Notes under the pieces: model-generated
Databases searched by the model: none
Told to the model about the DNA's origin: nothing
The model's input: only the letters and a program-made list of their open reading frames with translations
Shown: positions 7,941 through 17,788 of the stretch, one piece after another
Position numbering within the stretch: the first letter of the stretch is position 1
How the letters are laid out: each line of letters opens with the position of its first letter
Origin: Weissella bombi
GTDB lineage: Bacteria > Bacillota > Bacilli > Lactobacillales > Lactobacillaceae
DNA length: 64,000 nt
Direction: 5' to 3'
Assembly: GCF_900094835.1 (NCBI RefSeq)
Contig: NZ_FMAO01000007.1
Span: 31,154 to 95,153, forward strand
Program-made: the position numbers and the translations under genes

Positions 7941-9026
7941 TTAACGATTTGTCATTTTAAATTCTAAGAAATAATCATTATACTTACCAACCCAATTTGG
8001 CCCTAAATCTTCATACACTTCTAGCTTAGACAAAGTCTTATCATCGGGATACCATGATGGATTATTTTTAATTGACTTTGGTAATTGTTTAACTGCCCGT
8101 TTATTTGGCGTTGCATAGCCAACATAAATTGCATTTTGTTTTGCATTGGCTGGTTCACTCATAAAATTCAAGAAGGCATAAGCTGCTTTTTTATTTTTTA
8201 CCGTTTTTGGCATAACGATATTATCAAACCACAAATTTCCACCATCACTTGGAACAACATAGTGTAAATGCTTATTTTCAGAAATCATTTCTGCCGCATC
8301 ACCGGAATAATCAACTGCAAGTGTTGCTTCCTCTTGTGCCATATAAGTCTTAATTTCATCGGCAACAATTGCTTTGACGTTAGGCATTAATGTATCTAGT
8401 TTTCCCTTCGCCGCAGCCAACTCAGGAATACTCTTAGTGTTTACTGATTGCCCGCTAGATGCTAGTGCCATGCCCATAATATCTCTTGATGAATCAATCA
8501 ACATAATGCTCTTTTTATATTTTGGACGCCATAAATCATTCCAAGTTTTAATTTCACCTGGTTTAATATACTTGTCATTATAGACAATTCCTAAGGTACC
8601 CCAAAAATATGGAACAGAATATTTATTTCCTTTATCAAAAGGCTGATTCATAAACTTCTTATCATAATTATTAAGACCGGTTAGTTTTTTATGATCCAAT
8701 GGTAACAACAAGTTAGCTGCCTTCATTTTCTGAATCATATAATCCGAGGGAACTGCTAAATCATAGTGTGTCCCACCTTGTTGAATTTTAGTAAACATTG
8801 CTTCATTTGAATCGAATGTTTCATAATCAACTTTGTAGCCTGTTTCCCTTTGGAATTTTTTTAACAAATCCGGATCGATATAATCTCCCCAATTATAAAT
8901 AGTTAATTCTTGGCGACCGTTATTCTTAGTACCCACATTCTCTGCATGCTGTAAAAAAACATTAACCCCAAATAAAGCTAACGTGGCACCCAAAATAATC
9001 GCTGTTAACCAAATGATTTTTTTCAT
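7941..9026 (-). CDS. potD: spermidine/putrescine ABC transporter, substrate-binding protein
   Basis: 361 residues: an N-terminal hydrophobic anchor (about 4-25) with no lipobox cysteine, then a PotD domain starting LTIYNWGDYIDPDLLKKF. Other PotD features are YDLAVPSDYMIQKM, PYFWGTLGIVYND and LWFDNIVMPK. It captures polyamines outside the cell and delivers them to PotBC. It starts 2 bases after the potC stop with almost no ribosome site of its own, suggesting coupled translation. Uncleaved PotD anchors without cysteine occur in other Lactobacillales. Confidence 0.93.
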   Translation of the reverse strand: MKKIIWLTAIILGATLALFGVNVFLQHAENVGTKNNGRQELTIYNWGDYIDPDLLKKFQRETGYKVDYETFDSNEAMFTKIQQGGTHYDLAVPSDYMIQKMKAANLLLPLDHKKLTGLNNYDKKFMNQPFDKGNKYSVPYFWGTLGIVYNDKYIKPGEIKTWNDLWRPKYKKSIMLIDSSRDIMGMALASSGQSVNTKSIPELAAAKGKLDTLMPNVKAIVADEIKTYMAQEEATLAVDYSGDAAEMISENKHLHYVVPSDGGNLWFDNIVMPKTVKNKKAAYAFLNFMSEPANAKQNAIYVGYATPNKRAVKQLPKSIKNNPSWYPDDKTLSKLEVYEDLGPNWVGKYNDYFLEFKMTNR

Positions 9027-9028
9027 GA

Positions 9029-9850
9029 TTAATGCACCACCATTCTAGTACCTTTCTTCTTCTTGCTGCTAGCCGCACTATAATTTGAAATAAAGTAATA
9101 GATGACTACCAAAATTAATGACAACAAGAACATTAATGCTGACATCGCATTAATTGAGAGATCAATTCCTTGTCGAGCACGTGAATAAATCTCAACTGAA
9201 AGCGTTGAAAAGCCGTTTCCTGTAACAAAAAAAGTCACCGCAAAATCATCCAATGAATACGTAATTGCCATGAAAAATCCCGATAAAATACCAGGCCATG
9301 CATAAGGCAAAACAACTCTAGATAACACTTGATAATTATTTGCACCCAGGTCACGTGCCGCATCAATCAAGGCCGGATTCATTTCATTCAAGCGTGGCAA
9401 AACCATCAACACAACAATTGGAATTGAAAAAGCAATATGTGCTAATACAACAGAGCCAAAACCTAATTTCAAGCCAACCATAGTGAAGAAAATCAAAAAA
9501 CTTGCTCCAATAATGACATCAGGTGATACCATCAACACATTATTTAATGACAATAAAATGTTCTTAACACCTGTCTGCTTAGTATTGTATATACCGATAG
9601 CACCAAATAGTCCAATTAATGTTGCAATCAATGCTGACAACAGTGCCACAATAAATGTGTTTACTAACATCTGCATTAATCTAGTATCAGCAAACATATC
9701 AATATAGTGTCGCCATGAAAAGCCAGAAAAGCCGGCCATATAGTCACCCTTATTAAATGAATAAAAGATAAGATAAAAGATTGGCGCATACATTAAAATA
9801 AAGACTAACACTAGGTACACGTTTGCCCATTTTTTGTGCTTATTTACCAT
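9029..9850 (-). CDS. potC: spermidine/putrescine ABC transporter, permease
   Basis: 273 residues with about six membrane spans. The BPD_transp_1 coupling loop is AARDLGANNYQVLSRVVLPYAWPGILSGF near 165-195, which contacts the PotA ATPase. The open frame extends to 9859, but AAAGGTGG lies 5 bases before ATG 9850. That start overlaps the end of potB by 11 bases, consistent with translational coupling. It pairs with PotB to form the transmembrane channel for polyamines. Confidence 0.93.
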   Translation of the reverse strand: MVNKHKKWANVYLVLVFILMYAPIFYLIFYSFNKGDYMAGFSGFSWRHYIDMFADTRLMQMLVNTFIVALLSALIATLIGLFGAIGIYNTKQTGVKNILLSLNNVLMVSPDVIIGASFLIFFTMVGLKLGFGSVVLAHIAFSIPIVVLMVLPRLNEMNPALIDAARDLGANNYQVLSRVVLPYAWPGILSGFFMAITYSLDDFAVTFFVTGNGFSTLSVEIYSRARQGIDLSINAMSALMFLLSLILVVIYYFISNYSAASSKKKKGTRMVVH

Positions 9851-10658
9851 GCTTACCACCTTTCTTCTTGCGATCTCTTGTTAACATCATCGTTAAAATC
9901 ATGGCCACGATTAGAACCACACCAATAGTTGAACCCATTCCCCAGTTTTGTGTAACTAAAAAATGTTCCTCAATTGCTGTTCCTAATGTAATAACACGAT
10001 TTCCACCAATTAATCTCGTAATCATGAATAATGACAAGGTCGGAATAAATACCGCTTGAATACCAGCTTTAACGCCCCCCGTTGAAAGAGGAAAAATAAC
10101 TTTAACTAACGTTTGCCACTGTGTTGCCCCTAAATCACGTGCTGCATTGATGTAACTTCGGTCCAATTCCACTAACGAATTAAAAATAGGCATAATCATA
10201 AAAGGTATTTCGATATAGGCTGCTACAATCAAAAAAGACATGTTCGTAAACATCATTTGATGTGGCGCAAAACCAATCAATGATAAAAATTCATTAATAG
10301 TTCCTGTCTTAGAAAACAAGCCAATAAAGGCATACGCTTTTAACAATAAATTCACCCAAGTTGGTAAAATAACTAACAATAACCAAAATTGCGCATGCTT
10401 TAATCGACTCATAATATAAGCCATCGGATAACTAATTAATAACGTCATTGCTGTGACAATAAAGGCGAAAAAGATTGAATTAAAAGTCATTCTTAAATAT
10501 GTACCTGAACTAAAATACGTCACATAATTATTTAATGTAAAATGGCCATTAATATTACCAAAAGACTGAATAATCAATAAAATAACTGGTGCAATGACAA
10601 ACAATCCTAACCATAATATATAAGGAATCGTATAACTTAGCGTATTTTTATGATTCAT
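9840..10658 (-). CDS. potB: spermidine/putrescine ABC transporter, permease
   Basis: 272 residues with about six hydrophobic spans. The EAA-type loop is [24 protein letters not shown] near 165-190. The N-terminal region [22 protein letters not shown] is typical of PotB. It overlaps potA by 11 bases on the 5' side and potC by 11 bases on the 3' side, so the ABCD genes are tightly packed in one operon. Polyamine specificity rests on the whole cluster, not on this protein alone. Confidence 0.93.
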   Translation of the reverse strand: MNHKNTLSYTIPYILWLGLFVIAPVILLIIQSFGNINGHFTLNNYVTYFSSGTYLRMTFNSIFFAFIVTAMTLLISYPMAYIMSRLKHAQFWLLLVILPTWVNLLLKAYAFIGLFSKTGTINEFLSLIGFAPHQMMFTNMSFLIVAAYIEIPFMIMPIFNSLVELDRSYINAARDLGATQWQTLVKVIFPLSTGGVKAGIQAVFIPTLSLFMITRLIGGNRVITLGTAIEEHFLVTQNWGMGSTIGVVLIVAMILTMMLTRDRKKKGGKHGK

Positions 10659-11763
10659 TCATTGTCCCCTCCTCTTCAGTATCATCATACTCTTCCATAC
10701 GTGCATCAAAGTCTTCTTCAGATTCGTTTAAGCGCATAATATGAATATCTTCCGGATCAAAGAATAAACCACGTCGCTCACCGATGATAGCTGGATTTGT
10801 TGCTTGAATTTGCCATTCATTTTGGTCATCATCGTGCGCCGTAATTTCATAATAATCACCTCTAAATGATTGATCATCAATCGTAACAATTAACTTGCCT
10901 TCATCCGCACTTACCAAATCCAAATCCTCAGGTCGTAACACAACTTCAACCTGTTCGTTAGGACGCATACCACCATCAACGTTTTCAAATTCCTTACCCG
11001 CAAAGGCAACTAAATAGTCTTTACGCATAACCCCCGGCAAAATATTTGACTCACCAATAAAATCTGCCACAAAATGGTTAATAGGCGCATCATAAATGTC
11101 AACCGGTGTACCATTTTGAACAATTTCGCCTTCGTTTGTAACAAATATCCAGTCAGACATTGCCAATGCTTCTTCCTGATCATGTGTGACAAAGATAAAC
11201 GTTATACCTAAGCGTTTTTGAATTTCACGTAACTCATACTGCATTTCTTTACGTAATTTGTAATCCAAAGCTGACAACGGTTCGTCCAACAATAATACTT
11301 CCGGATCATTTGCTAAAGCGCGAGCAATCGCAACACGTTGTTGTTGTCCACCAGACAGTTCCGAAATTTCACGATCTTCTAAGCCAGATAATTTTACCAA
11401 CCCTAACATCTCAGTAACCTTGGCTTTAATTTCAGATTTACCTTTGCCTTTAATTGACATACCAAACGCCACATTTTCAAAAACATTCATATTTGGAAAT
11501 AATGCATAATTTTGAAATACAGTATTAACCCGTCGTTTTTCAGGTGGTAAATCATTAATTTTTTGCCCCTCAAATAAAATATCCCCTGAAGTTGCTTCTA
11601 AAAAGCCAGCAATCAAACGTAAAATTGTCGTCTTACCAGAACCTGAAGGTCCTAGTAATGTATAAAATTTACCAGCCTCTATTTCTAAATCAACTGACTT
11701 CAAAACAACATTGTCATCATATTGCTTAGCAACATGCTTAAATTCGATAATTGGTTGTGCCAC
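10648..11763 (-). CDS. potA: spermidine/putrescine ABC transporter, ATP-binding protein
   Basis: 371 residues from a GTG start. Walker [10 protein letters not shown], signature [15 protein letters not shown], Walker [14 protein letters not shown] and the switch histidine in [10 protein letters not shown] are all present. A C-terminal TOBE-like regulatory domain follows residue 280, and the C-terminus is very acidic ([20 protein letters not shown]). The frame opens upstream of 11763, but the AAAGGTGG site 8 bases before this GTG decides the start. It energises PotBC and is first in the operon. Confidence 0.93.
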   Translation of the reverse strand: MAQPIIEFKHVAKQYDDNVVLKSVDLEIEAGKFYTLLGPSGSGKTTILRLIAGFLEATSGDILFEGQKINDLPPEKRRVNTVFQNYALFPNMNVFENVAFGMSIKGKGKSEIKAKVTEMLGLVKLSGLEDREISELSGGQQQRVAIARALANDPEVLLLDEPLSALDYKLRKEMQYELREIQKRLGITFIFVTHDQEEALAMSDWIFVTNEGEIVQNGTPVDIYDAPINHFVADFIGESNILPGVMRKDYLVAFAGKEFENVDGGMRPNEQVEVVLRPEDLDLVSADEGKLIVTIDDQSFRGDYYEITAHDDDQNEWQIQATNPAIIGERRGLFFDPEDIHIMRLNESEEDFDARMEEYDDTEEEGTMNES

Positions 11764-11831
11764 TATCAGTACCACCTTTCTTTACATAAACTTAATTATA
11801 CAAATTAATCAAAAAATAGTCGATAATAAAA

Positions 11832-11869
11832 CAAAAAAGGATACTGATAACTAGTTATCAGTATCCTTC
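11832..11869 (-). terminator. terminator of the str operon
   Basis: Near-perfect palindrome AAGGATACTGATAAC / GTTATCAGTATCCTT followed by TTTTTTG on the minus strand, 22 bases after the fusA stop. Confidence 0.9.
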
Positions 11870-11890
11870 TTAATTTATGTTATATAAAGC

Positions 11891-14011
11891 TTATTCAGCA
11901 GAAGTCTCGCCATACTTAGCGATAATCTCTTGTTGAACGTTCTTAGGAACTGCTTCATAGTGGTCAAATACCATTTGGAATGTACCACGACCTTGCGTTG
12001 ATGAACGCAAAGTAGTTGCATATCCAAACATTTCTGACAACGGAACCTTAGCGTGTACAAGCATTTGCTTTCCACGTTGGTCTTGTCCTTCAAGCAAACC
12101 ACGACGAGCTGAAACGTGACCCATAGCATCACCCAAGTTATCCTCAGGTACCATGATATCAACCTTCATGATTGGCTCCAAGATAACTGCACCAGCAGTC
12201 TTAGCAGCTTCACGCAAAGCTAATGAAGCAGCAATCTTGAAGGCAGCTTCAGATGAGTCGACATCGTGATATGAACCATCATACAACTTAGCCTTCAAAT
12301 CAACCAATGGGAATCCAGCCAAAGGACCATTGTTCAATGAGTCCCTCAAACCAGCTTCAACTGAAGGGATGTATTCACGAGGAACAACACCACCGACAAC
12401 GGCATCTTCGAATTCGAATCCAGCACCCTCTTCGTTAGGTGAGAATTCAATCCAAACATCACCATATTGTCCCTTACCACCTGATTGGCGCTTGAAGTAT
12501 CCACGAGCTTGAACAGTCTTCGTAAATGCTTCACGGTAAGCAACTTGTGGTGCACCAACCGTAACGTCAACGTTAAATTCACGCTTCATACGGTCAACAA
12601 TGATATCCAAGTGCAATTCACCCATTCCAGAAATTAGTGTATCACCAGTTTCTTGGTTAGTTTCAGCACGGAATGATGGATCTTCTTCAGCCAACTTTTG
12701 CAAAGCAACAGTCATCTTAGCTTGGTCAGCCTTAGTCTTAGGCTCAACAGCCAATTGGATAACTGGGTCAGGGAATTCCATTGACTCCAAGATCAATTGA
12801 CGATCTGGTGAAGTCAAAGAATCACCAGTAGTTGTGTCCTTCAAACCAATAGCAGCGGCGATATCACCTGAGAATACCTCAGGAATTTCTTTACGGTCAG
12901 TTGCATGCATTTGTAGCAAACGTCCAACACGCTCACGCTTACCCTTTGACGTATTCATGATGTATGAACCTGATTCCAAAGTACCAGTGTATACACGCAA
13001 GAATGTCAAACGTCCAACGAATGGGTCAGTCATAACCTTGAATGCCAAGGCAGCAAATGGATCTTCATCGTTTGCAACCAAGTCAATCTCTTCACCTGTT
13101 TCAGGATCGTTAGCAACATATGGCTTAACATCCAATGGTGATGGTAGGTATTCAACAACCGCATCCAACATCATTTGAACACCCTTATCCTTGTAGGCTG
13201 AACCTGCAAGAACTGGGTAGAATTCTAGTGCAAGAGTTGCACGACGAATAGCAGCCTTTAATTCAGCTTCGGTGATTTCTTCACCTTCCAAGTACTTGTC
13301 CATGATTTCGTCGTCAACATCAGCAACGGCTTCAACCAATTCATTGTACTTTTCTTCTACTAAGTCAACGTAATCGGCAGGAATTTCACGTTCTTCCCAC
13401 TCTTCACCAAGTTCAGTCGTTGGGTACATTGCCTTCTTTTCAATCAAGTCAATAATACCTTCGAAGTCATCTTCGGCACCAATTGGCCATTGAATAGCCT
13501 TCGCATTGGCGTCCAAACGTTCCTTCAATGAATCAACAGACATACCAAAGTCAGCACCTAACTTGTCCATCTTGTTAACGAACACGATACGAGGTACTTG
13601 ATAAGTTTCAGCTTGGCGCCAAACAGTTTCTGTTTGTGGCTCAACACCGGCAGCCCCATCCAATACGGCTACGGCACCATCAAGAACACGTAGTGAACGC
13701 TCAACTTCGATAGTGAAGTCCACGTGACCTGGTGTATCAATGATGTTAACACGGTATGGGTCTTTTTTGTATTGGTCATAGAAACCATGCCAAACAGCAG
13801 TTGTGGCAGCAGATTGGATCGTGATTCCACGTTCCTTTTCTTGGTCCATAAAGTCCATTTGTGAAGCTCCATCATGAGTCTCACCAATTTTATGAATCTT
13901 ACCAGTATAGTACAAAATACGCTCTGTCGTCGTTGTCTTACCAGCGTCGATGTGCGCCATGATTCCGATGTTACGAGTACGTAGCAAAGGATATTCACGC
14001 TTGTTAGCCAT
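11891..14011 (-). CDS. fusA: translation elongation factor G
   Basis: 706 residues. It is the GTPase that moves tRNAs and mRNA on the ribosome after peptide bond formation. The G1 motif [10 protein letters not shown] is at 19-28, the effector segment RGITIQSAA and the G3 DTPGH follow, and G4 is NKMDKLG. Domains II-V follow in the normal order, including [15 protein letters not shown] in domain IV. Length is standard for EF-G. It is the last gene of rpsL-rpsG-fusA, and tuf is not present, as in many Lactobacillales. Confidence 0.98.
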   Translation of the reverse strand: MANKREYPLLRTRNIGIMAHIDAGKTTTTERILYYTGKIHKIGETHDGASQMDFMDQEKERGITIQSAATTAVWHGFYDQYKKDPYRVNIIDTPGHVDFTIEVERSLRVLDGAVAVLDGAAGVEPQTETVWRQAETYQVPRIVFVNKMDKLGADFGMSVDSLKERLDANAKAIQWPIGAEDDFEGIIDLIEKKAMYPTTELGEEWEEREIPADYVDLVEEKYNELVEAVADVDDEIMDKYLEGEEITEAELKAAIRRATLALEFYPVLAGSAYKDKGVQMMLDAVVEYLPSPLDVKPYVANDPETGEEIDLVANDEDPFAALAFKVMTDPFVGRLTFLRVYTGTLESGSYIMNTSKGKRERVGRLLQMHATDRKEIPEVFSGDIAAAIGLKDTTTGDSLTSPDRQLILESMEFPDPVIQLAVEPKTKADQAKMTVALQKLAEEDPSFRAETNQETGDTLISGMGELHLDIIVDRMKREFNVDVTVGAPQVAYREAFTKTVQARGYFKRQSGGKGQYGDVWIEFSPNEEGAGFEFEDAVVGGVVPREYIPSVEAGLRDSLNNGPLAGFPLVDLKAKLYDGSYHDVDSSEAAFKIAASLALREAAKTAGAVILEPIMKVDIMVPEDNLGDAMGHVSARRGLLEGQDQRGKQMLVHAKVPLSEMFGYATTLRSSTQGRGTFQMVFDHYEAVPKNVQQEIIAKYGETSAE

Positions 14012-14101
14012 GAGTAATTCTCCTTGAGTTTCTTAACATTTAACACATCATTTTGTTAAATGTCGGTTGTCTAATTATATTATACCGTAAATACACCAAA
14101 A

Positions 14102-14129
14102 GTGGCTACTGTCATTTGACTGCAGCCAC
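14102..14129 (-). terminator. weak hairpin between rpsG and fusA (partial terminator or attenuator)
   Basis: GTGGCTGCAGTCA pairs with TGACAGTAGCCAC with one mismatch, followed only by TTTTGG. Weak T-tail suggests read-through into fusA. Confidence 0.45.
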
Positions 14130-14141
14130 AAAATTGGTTTA

Positions 14142-14612
14142 TTACCAGCGGTAATGTGCAAAGGCACGGTTGGCTTCAGCCATCTTGTGTGTGTCTTCAC
14201 GCTTCTTAACAGATGCACCAGTGTTGTTAGCAGCATCCATAATTTCCTTAGCTAAACGCTCTTCCATAGTGTGCTCACCGCGGGCACGTGAGTATTGTAC
14301 CAACCAGCGCAATCCCAATGTGACACGACGTTCTGGACGAACTTCAACAGGAACTTGGTAGTTAGATCCACCGATACGGCGAGCCTTAACTTCCAATACG
14401 GGCATAATATTGTTCAAAGCTTCTTCAAAGACAGCTAATGGTTCATTACCAGTAACTTCCTTGATACGATCGAATGCATCGTATAGGATTGTTGAAGCAG
14501 TTCCACGCTTACCATCAAGCATCAAACGATTGATCAAACGTGAAACAAGCTTTGAATTGTAAATTGGATCTGGCAGAACTTCAGCCTGCTTAGTGTAACT
14601 CTTACGTGGCAT
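14142..14612 (-). CDS. rpsG: 30S ribosomal protein S7
   Basis: 156 residues starting [20 protein letters not shown]. It binds the 3' major domain of 16S rRNA and starts assembly of the 30S head. The conserved [19 protein letters not shown] is near 75-95 and [29 protein letters not shown] closes the protein. It lies 19 bases after rpsL in the str operon. In other bacteria S7 represses its own operon; no clear S7 target was identified here. Confidence 0.98.
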   Translation of the reverse strand: MPRKSYTKQAEVLPDPIYNSKLVSRLINRLMLDGKRGTASTILYDAFDRIKEVTGNEPLAVFEEALNNIMPVLEVKARRIGGSNYQVPVEVRPERRVTLGLRWLVQYSRARGEHTMEERLAKEIMDAANNTGASVKKREDTHKMAEANRAFAHYRW

Positions 14613-14631
14613 TATATAAGTCCTCCCTTAA

Positions 14632-15054
14632 TTATTTCTTCTTGTTCTTAGGGCGCTTTGCACCATACTTAGAACGTGATTGCATACGTCCGTCAACACC
14701 AGCAGTATCTAGTGCACCACGGATAATGTGGTAACGAACTCCGGGCAAGTCCTTAACACGACCACCACGAATCAAAACAACTGAGTGTTCTTGTAGGTTG
14801 TGTCCGATACCTGGAATATATGCAGTAACTTCAATCAAGTTTGACAAACGTACACGAGCGTACTTACGCAAAGCTGAATTAGGCTTCTTTGGTGTCATCG
14901 TACCAACACGGGTAGCAACACCACGCTTTTGTGGTGAAGATACATAGGTAGATTTCTTTAGTTGTGAGTTATAGCTGTAGTTCAAAGCAGGTGACTTTGA
15001 CTTAGAGCTTTGTGACTTACGAGGCTTACGAACCAATTGGTTAATTGTAGGCAT
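14632..15054 (-). CDS. rpsL: 30S ribosomal protein S12
   Basis: 140 residues starting [13 protein letters not shown]. It lies near the decoding centre and controls accuracy; streptomycin-resistance changes occur at the two lysines in [10 protein letters not shown] and in the [12 protein letters not shown] loop, both unchanged here. First gene of the str operon, with an AAAGGGGA ribosome site. A long leader (about 160 bases) with a hairpin precedes it. Confidence 0.98.
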   Translation of the reverse strand: MPTINQLVRKPRKSQSSKSKSPALNYSYNSQLKKSTYVSSPQKRGVATRVGTMTPKKPNSALRKYARVRLSNLIEVTAYIPGIGHNLQEHSVVLIRGGRVKDLPGVRYHIIRGALDTAGVDGRMQSRSKYGAKRPKNKKK

Positions 15055-15108
15055 TTCGAACAGTCCCCTTTCAATTTTATATTTTATAGTGTTTAGTCCA
15101 CATTTCCA

Positions 15109-15135
15109 GGCGTGTCATTTATTAAGCAACACACC
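15109..15135 (-). promoter_or_regulatory. leader hairpin of the str operon
   Basis: On the minus strand GGTGTGT pairs with ACACGCC (one G-U) around a 13-base loop in the untranslated leader of rpsL. No T-run follows, so it is not a terminator. A regulatory role is only inferred. Confidence 0.3.
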
Positions 15136-15222
15136 CGATGAACTTGTTTATGGTACTTTTGGTTTACGAGTTCAGCACGTCGCGTAACCGCAAACACCCT
15201 GCTAACTAAAAGCACAATTAAT

Positions 15223-15251
15223 AATATACCACTGACTCATATAATATGCAA
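15223..15251 (-). promoter_or_regulatory. promoter of the str operon
   Basis: TTGCAT (rc of 15246-15251), exact 17-base spacer, TATATT (rc of 15223-15228) on the minus strand. Confidence 0.65.
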
Positions 15252-15379
15252 CCTTTTTATCATATAAAAAACGTTGATAGAATAACATTTAGTTTGCAAA
15301 CAATACCGGGCGTGTCACTTTTAGAAAAACCATGTCCTTATGCGTCTTTCTAGATAGAAACAACGGGAGAGAAGTGACT

Positions 15380-15769
15380 ATGTTTTTTGAATCTTTATTG
15401 TTAATTATATTAATTTATCTTTCTTATCAAGATATTTGTCATCATGAATTTAATAGCGTTTGGTTATCACTACCATTATTCATTGGTGGTATTTTTTATC
15501 GTACACCAATTTTTACGATCTGTGCAGTCTATATTTTATGCTTAATTATTAACACATTAACAAATGAACATTACATCGGAAATGGTGATTTAGATATTTT
15601 AGCCATTTTATTATTTTATGTTTCTTTCTATGAATTCTGGATTATTTGTATATGTGCCTGTAGTGTTCAACTTGTTTGTCACATCATCATCACCAAAGAC
15701 ATTTTACCCTTCGTACCTGCAATAACTTTTGGTTACGCCGTCATTCTATGTTACTACTATTTAAATTAG
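15380..15769 (+). CDS. small A24-family (type IV) prepilin peptidase-like protein
   Basis: 129 residues of nearly pure membrane protein with about five spans. The two catalytic aspartates of A24 peptidases are visible: YQDICHHEFN near residue 16 and the GxGD motif GNGDLDILA near 70. The N-terminal methylase domain of full-length PilD/ComC is missing, so this is the short peptidase-only form. It could cut competence pseudopilins. A GGGAG-type site precedes ATG 15380; the frame upstream is open but without a ribosome site. It is plus-strand, divergent from the str operon. Confidence 0.7.
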   Translation: MFFESLLLIILIYLSYQDICHHEFNSVWLSLPLFIGGIFYRTPIFTICAVYILCLIINTLTNEHYIGNGDLDILAILLFYVSFYEFWIICICACSVQLVCHIIITKDILPFVPAITFGYAVILCYYYLN

Positions 15770-15775
15770 TAATAA

Positions 15776-15807
15776 AAAAACACCATGAATGACTTCATGG
15801 TGTTTTT
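15776..15807. terminator. bidirectional terminator between the peptidase gene and rplT
   Basis: AAAAACACCATGAA / TTCATGGTGTTTTT with a 3-base loop and A/T flanks on both sides. Confidence 0.88.
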
Positions 15808-15822
15808 CAATAATTCTAAGAA

Positions 15823-16371
15823 TTAAACCAAAGCTAATAATTCAGCCTTCTTTGCTGAAGAAGTGAATTCAATGCCATTTTCTGACAAATATTCCTTAAT
15901 TTCAGCAACAGTATTCTTTTCAGTTGGCTTTACAGCTGACTTCTTTGCTGAAGCAGCGTTGATAACAACACCCTTCTCCAATGTAGCAGCTGACTTTTCA
16001 GCAACAGCTTGACCATCGTCAGCCAATGCCTTCTTTGCTGATTCAACCAAAGCTGAGAAAGCTTCGAAATCTGAAACAGCTAGTTCAGCAAGCATCTTAC
16101 GGTTCAAAGTTGAACCCATCAATGACAAACCGTTCATGAAACGTGAGTATGACAAACCGTTCATACGTGCACCAGCATTGATACGTGCAATCCACAACTT
16201 ACGGAAGTTGCGCTTAGTTTGCTTACGATCACGGAATGCATAGAACCATGACTTCCAAACTTGTTGCTTAGCAACCTTATAGTTGATGTGACGTTGACCA
16301 CGGTAACCCTTGGCCAACTTAATCATCTTCTTACGACGTGAACGCGTAACGTTACCACCCTTAACTCGCAT
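15823..16371 (-). CDS. rplT: 50S ribosomal protein L20 with unusual C-terminal HeH/LEM-like extension
   Basis: 182 residues; ordinary L20 is about 118. Residues 1-117 are a full L20 ([25 protein letters not shown] at the start, [12 protein letters not shown] at 71-82). L20 binds 23S rRNA early in 50S assembly and in Firmicutes represses infC-rpmI-rplT. Residues 118-152 form an alanine/lysine-rich linker, and 153-182 ([17 protein letters not shown], then [12 protein letters not shown]) match the small helix-extended-helix (HeH/LEM-like, SAP-like) domain better known from phage proteins. The reading frame is continuous, with no sign of a frameshift. A GGAGG site precedes the ATG. It is the third gene after infC and rpmI. 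Confidence 0.95.
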   Translation of the reverse strand: MRVKGGNVTRSRRKKMIKLAKGYRGQRHINYKVAKQQVWKSWFYAFRDRKQTKRNFRKLWIARINAGARMNGLSYSRFMNGLSLMGSTLNRKMLAELAVSDFEAFSALVESAKKALADDGQAVAEKSAATLEKGVVINAASAKKSAVKPTEKNTVAEIKEYLSENGIEFTSSAKKAELLALV

Positions 16372-16438
16372 GGGTATTTCCTCCAGTAATTTCTAATTTT
16401 ATTCGGAACCAGTTATAACTATACTTAAAAAGTTATAA

Positions 16439-16633
16439 TTAACGGCTCAACATGTTCGTGTATGTCTTCAAAGTAGTGTGGTTCATCATTGAAGTACCAC
16501 GCAATTGACGACGTTGCTTCTTAGTCTTACCGTGGAAACGGTGTGACGTATAGGCGTTAGCTGACTTCAACCCACCATTTGCAGTTTTCTTGAAACGCTT
16601 TGCTGAAGCGCGGTGTGTCTTATACTTAGGCAT
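16439..16633 (-). CDS. rpmI: 50S ribosomal protein L35
   Basis: 64 residues, [21 protein letters not shown], of normal length and very basic. It is a structural protein of the large subunit. The frame opens upstream, but TTTGGAGG 8 bases before ATG 16633 decides the start. It lies between infC and rplT in the conserved order. Confidence 0.97.
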   Translation of the reverse strand: MPKYKTHRASAKRFKKTANGGLKSANAYTSHRFHGKTKKQRRQLRGTSMMNHTTLKTYTNMLSR

Positions 16634-16658
16634 TGATATGTCCTCCAAACTGGTTTAA

Positions 16659-17192
16659 TTACTTAGTTTCTCTGGGTGCAAGCACCATAAACATGCTGCG
16701 CCCTTCCATCTTAGCTCTTGATTCAACCTTGGCGATTTCTTCAAGCTCTGTTGCCATACGATTCATTACTTCACGCCCAATTTCTTTGTGCGTAATAGCA
16801 CGTCCGCGGAAACGAATTGAAACTTTAACTTTATTACCCTTATTCAAGAACTTAATTGCATTGTTCTTTTTAGTATTAAAATCATTAACATCAATTGTTG
16901 GGCTAAGACGAATCTCTTTAACATTGACAACTTTTTGGTTCTTTCGTTGCTCTCGTTGCTTCTTTTGTGCTTCGAATTTGAACTTTCCATAGTTCATAAT
17001 CTTAGCTACTGGTGGCTTAGCGTTGGCTTGCACCAATACCAAATCCAATTCAGCATCGTCAGCAAGGCGTTGTGCGTCTACTTTAGACATGACACCTTGG
17101 TCACCGTCATCCGTAATCAAACGAACTTCACGAGCACGAATGCGATCATTAATTAAATCTTTTTGTTGTTGTGGTTGGCGTGCGTTTGCTAT
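16659..17192 (-). CDS. infC: translation initiation factor IF-3, non-standard start codon
   Basis: About 177 residues. IF-3 binds the 30S subunit, rejects wrong initiator pairs and prevents early 50S joining. The N-domain motif [10 protein letters not shown] and the C-domain segments [21 protein letters not shown] and [17 protein letters not shown] are clear. An ATG-started frame would begin only at 17120 and lose the conserved RIRAREV. In frame upstream there is no ATG, GTG or TTG that fits, but a GGAGG (rc of 17201-17205) lies 8 bases before ATA (17190-17192) and 5 before ATC (17193-17195). Rare AUU/AUC/AUA starts are a known hallmark of infC and allow IF-3 to limit its own synthesis. Confidence 0.93.
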   Translation of the reverse strand: MANARQPQQQKDLINDRIRAREVRLITDDGDQGVMSKVDAQRLADDAELDLVLVQANAKPPVAKIMNYGKFKFEAQKKQREQRKNQKVVNVKEIRLSPTIDVNDFNTKKNNAIKFLNKGNKVKVSIRFRGRAITHKEIGREVMNRMATELEEIAKVESRAKMEGRSMFMVLAPRETK

Positions 17193-17214
17193 GATCCTTA
17201 CCTCCGAAAAAACT

Positions 17215-17349
17215 TGTAATAAAGTAAAAACGGCTTGTCGCTACACACGACAACCCGCCATTTATCATCTTTAATAATAAAGTGATTAACCTGATAAGTA
17301 CTCTTAACGAGGTGAACGGCGGGTATGCCATTACTTTATTTCCTAACAA
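17215..17349 (-). promoter_or_regulatory. L20-type leader of infC-rpmI-rplT
   Basis: A roughly 135-base untranslated leader. CCCGCC (rc of 17318-17323) can pair with GGCGGG (rc of 17254-17259). That pairing competes with a terminator hairpin, GGTTGTCG / CGACAAGCC, followed by GTTTTTAC near 17225-17256. This layout matches the Firmicutes L20 leader in which L20 binding favours termination. Confidence 0.75.
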
Positions 17350-17355
17350 ATATTT

Positions 17356-17383
17356 ATTATACGCCTGACTAATCTAAAGTCAA
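17356..17383 (-). promoter_or_regulatory. promoter of infC-rpmI-rplT inside the end of nusB
   Basis: TTGACT (rc of 17378-17383), 16-base spacer, TATAAT (rc of 17356-17361). The -35 box overlaps the last codons of nusB. Confidence 0.65.
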
Positions 17384-17788
17384 GGCTTTATTCAAAATAC
17401 CGTTAATGAATTTACGAGACTTATCATCTGTAAAATCATGCGCTAATTGTAGTGCCTCATTAACAGCAATTTTAGCAGGTACTTCCGTGAACTTTGCTTC
17501 ATAAATTGCCAAACGCATTAAAACAAGATCTGTTGTATTTAATCGTTCTAAAGTCCAACCTGCTGATAAGTAATCTGAGATGGTTAAATCTAATTCATCT
17601 TGATGTGCAACCACTCCATCTACTACCGCTGTTAAATCTGCTGGTATTTCTTGCGTCCACTCTACCTCTGGATCACCCGCCAACACTTGTGAGATTGTTG
17701 TCTCAACATCGGCCGTTGGATTTAGGGCTAAACCAAAAAGTGATTGGAAGGCTGCTTGACGAATTTGGTGTCGATTTAGTTCGCTCAT
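17369..17788 (-). CDS. nusB: transcription antitermination protein NusB
   Basis: 139 residues, an all-helical RNA-binding protein that with NusE (S10) supports antitermination of rRNA operons. The N-terminus LNRHQIRQAAFQSLFGLAL and the C-terminal KIAVNEALQLAHDFTDDKSRKFINGILNKAL are conserved features of the family. Its ATG overlaps the end of the asp23-like gene by 4 bases, giving coupled translation. Confidence 0.95.
   Translation of the reverse strand: MSELNRHQIRQAAFQSLFGLALNPTADVETTISQVLAGDPEVEWTQEIPADLTAVVDGVVAHQDELDLTISDYLSAGWTLERLNTTDLVLMRLAIYEAKFTEVPAKIAVNEALQLAHDFTDDKSRKFINGILNKALTLD

Noticed and set aside
17149..17349. 66-codon frame in the infC leader
   Set aside because: It overlaps the L20-type leader and the real start of infC; no sign of coding pressure.
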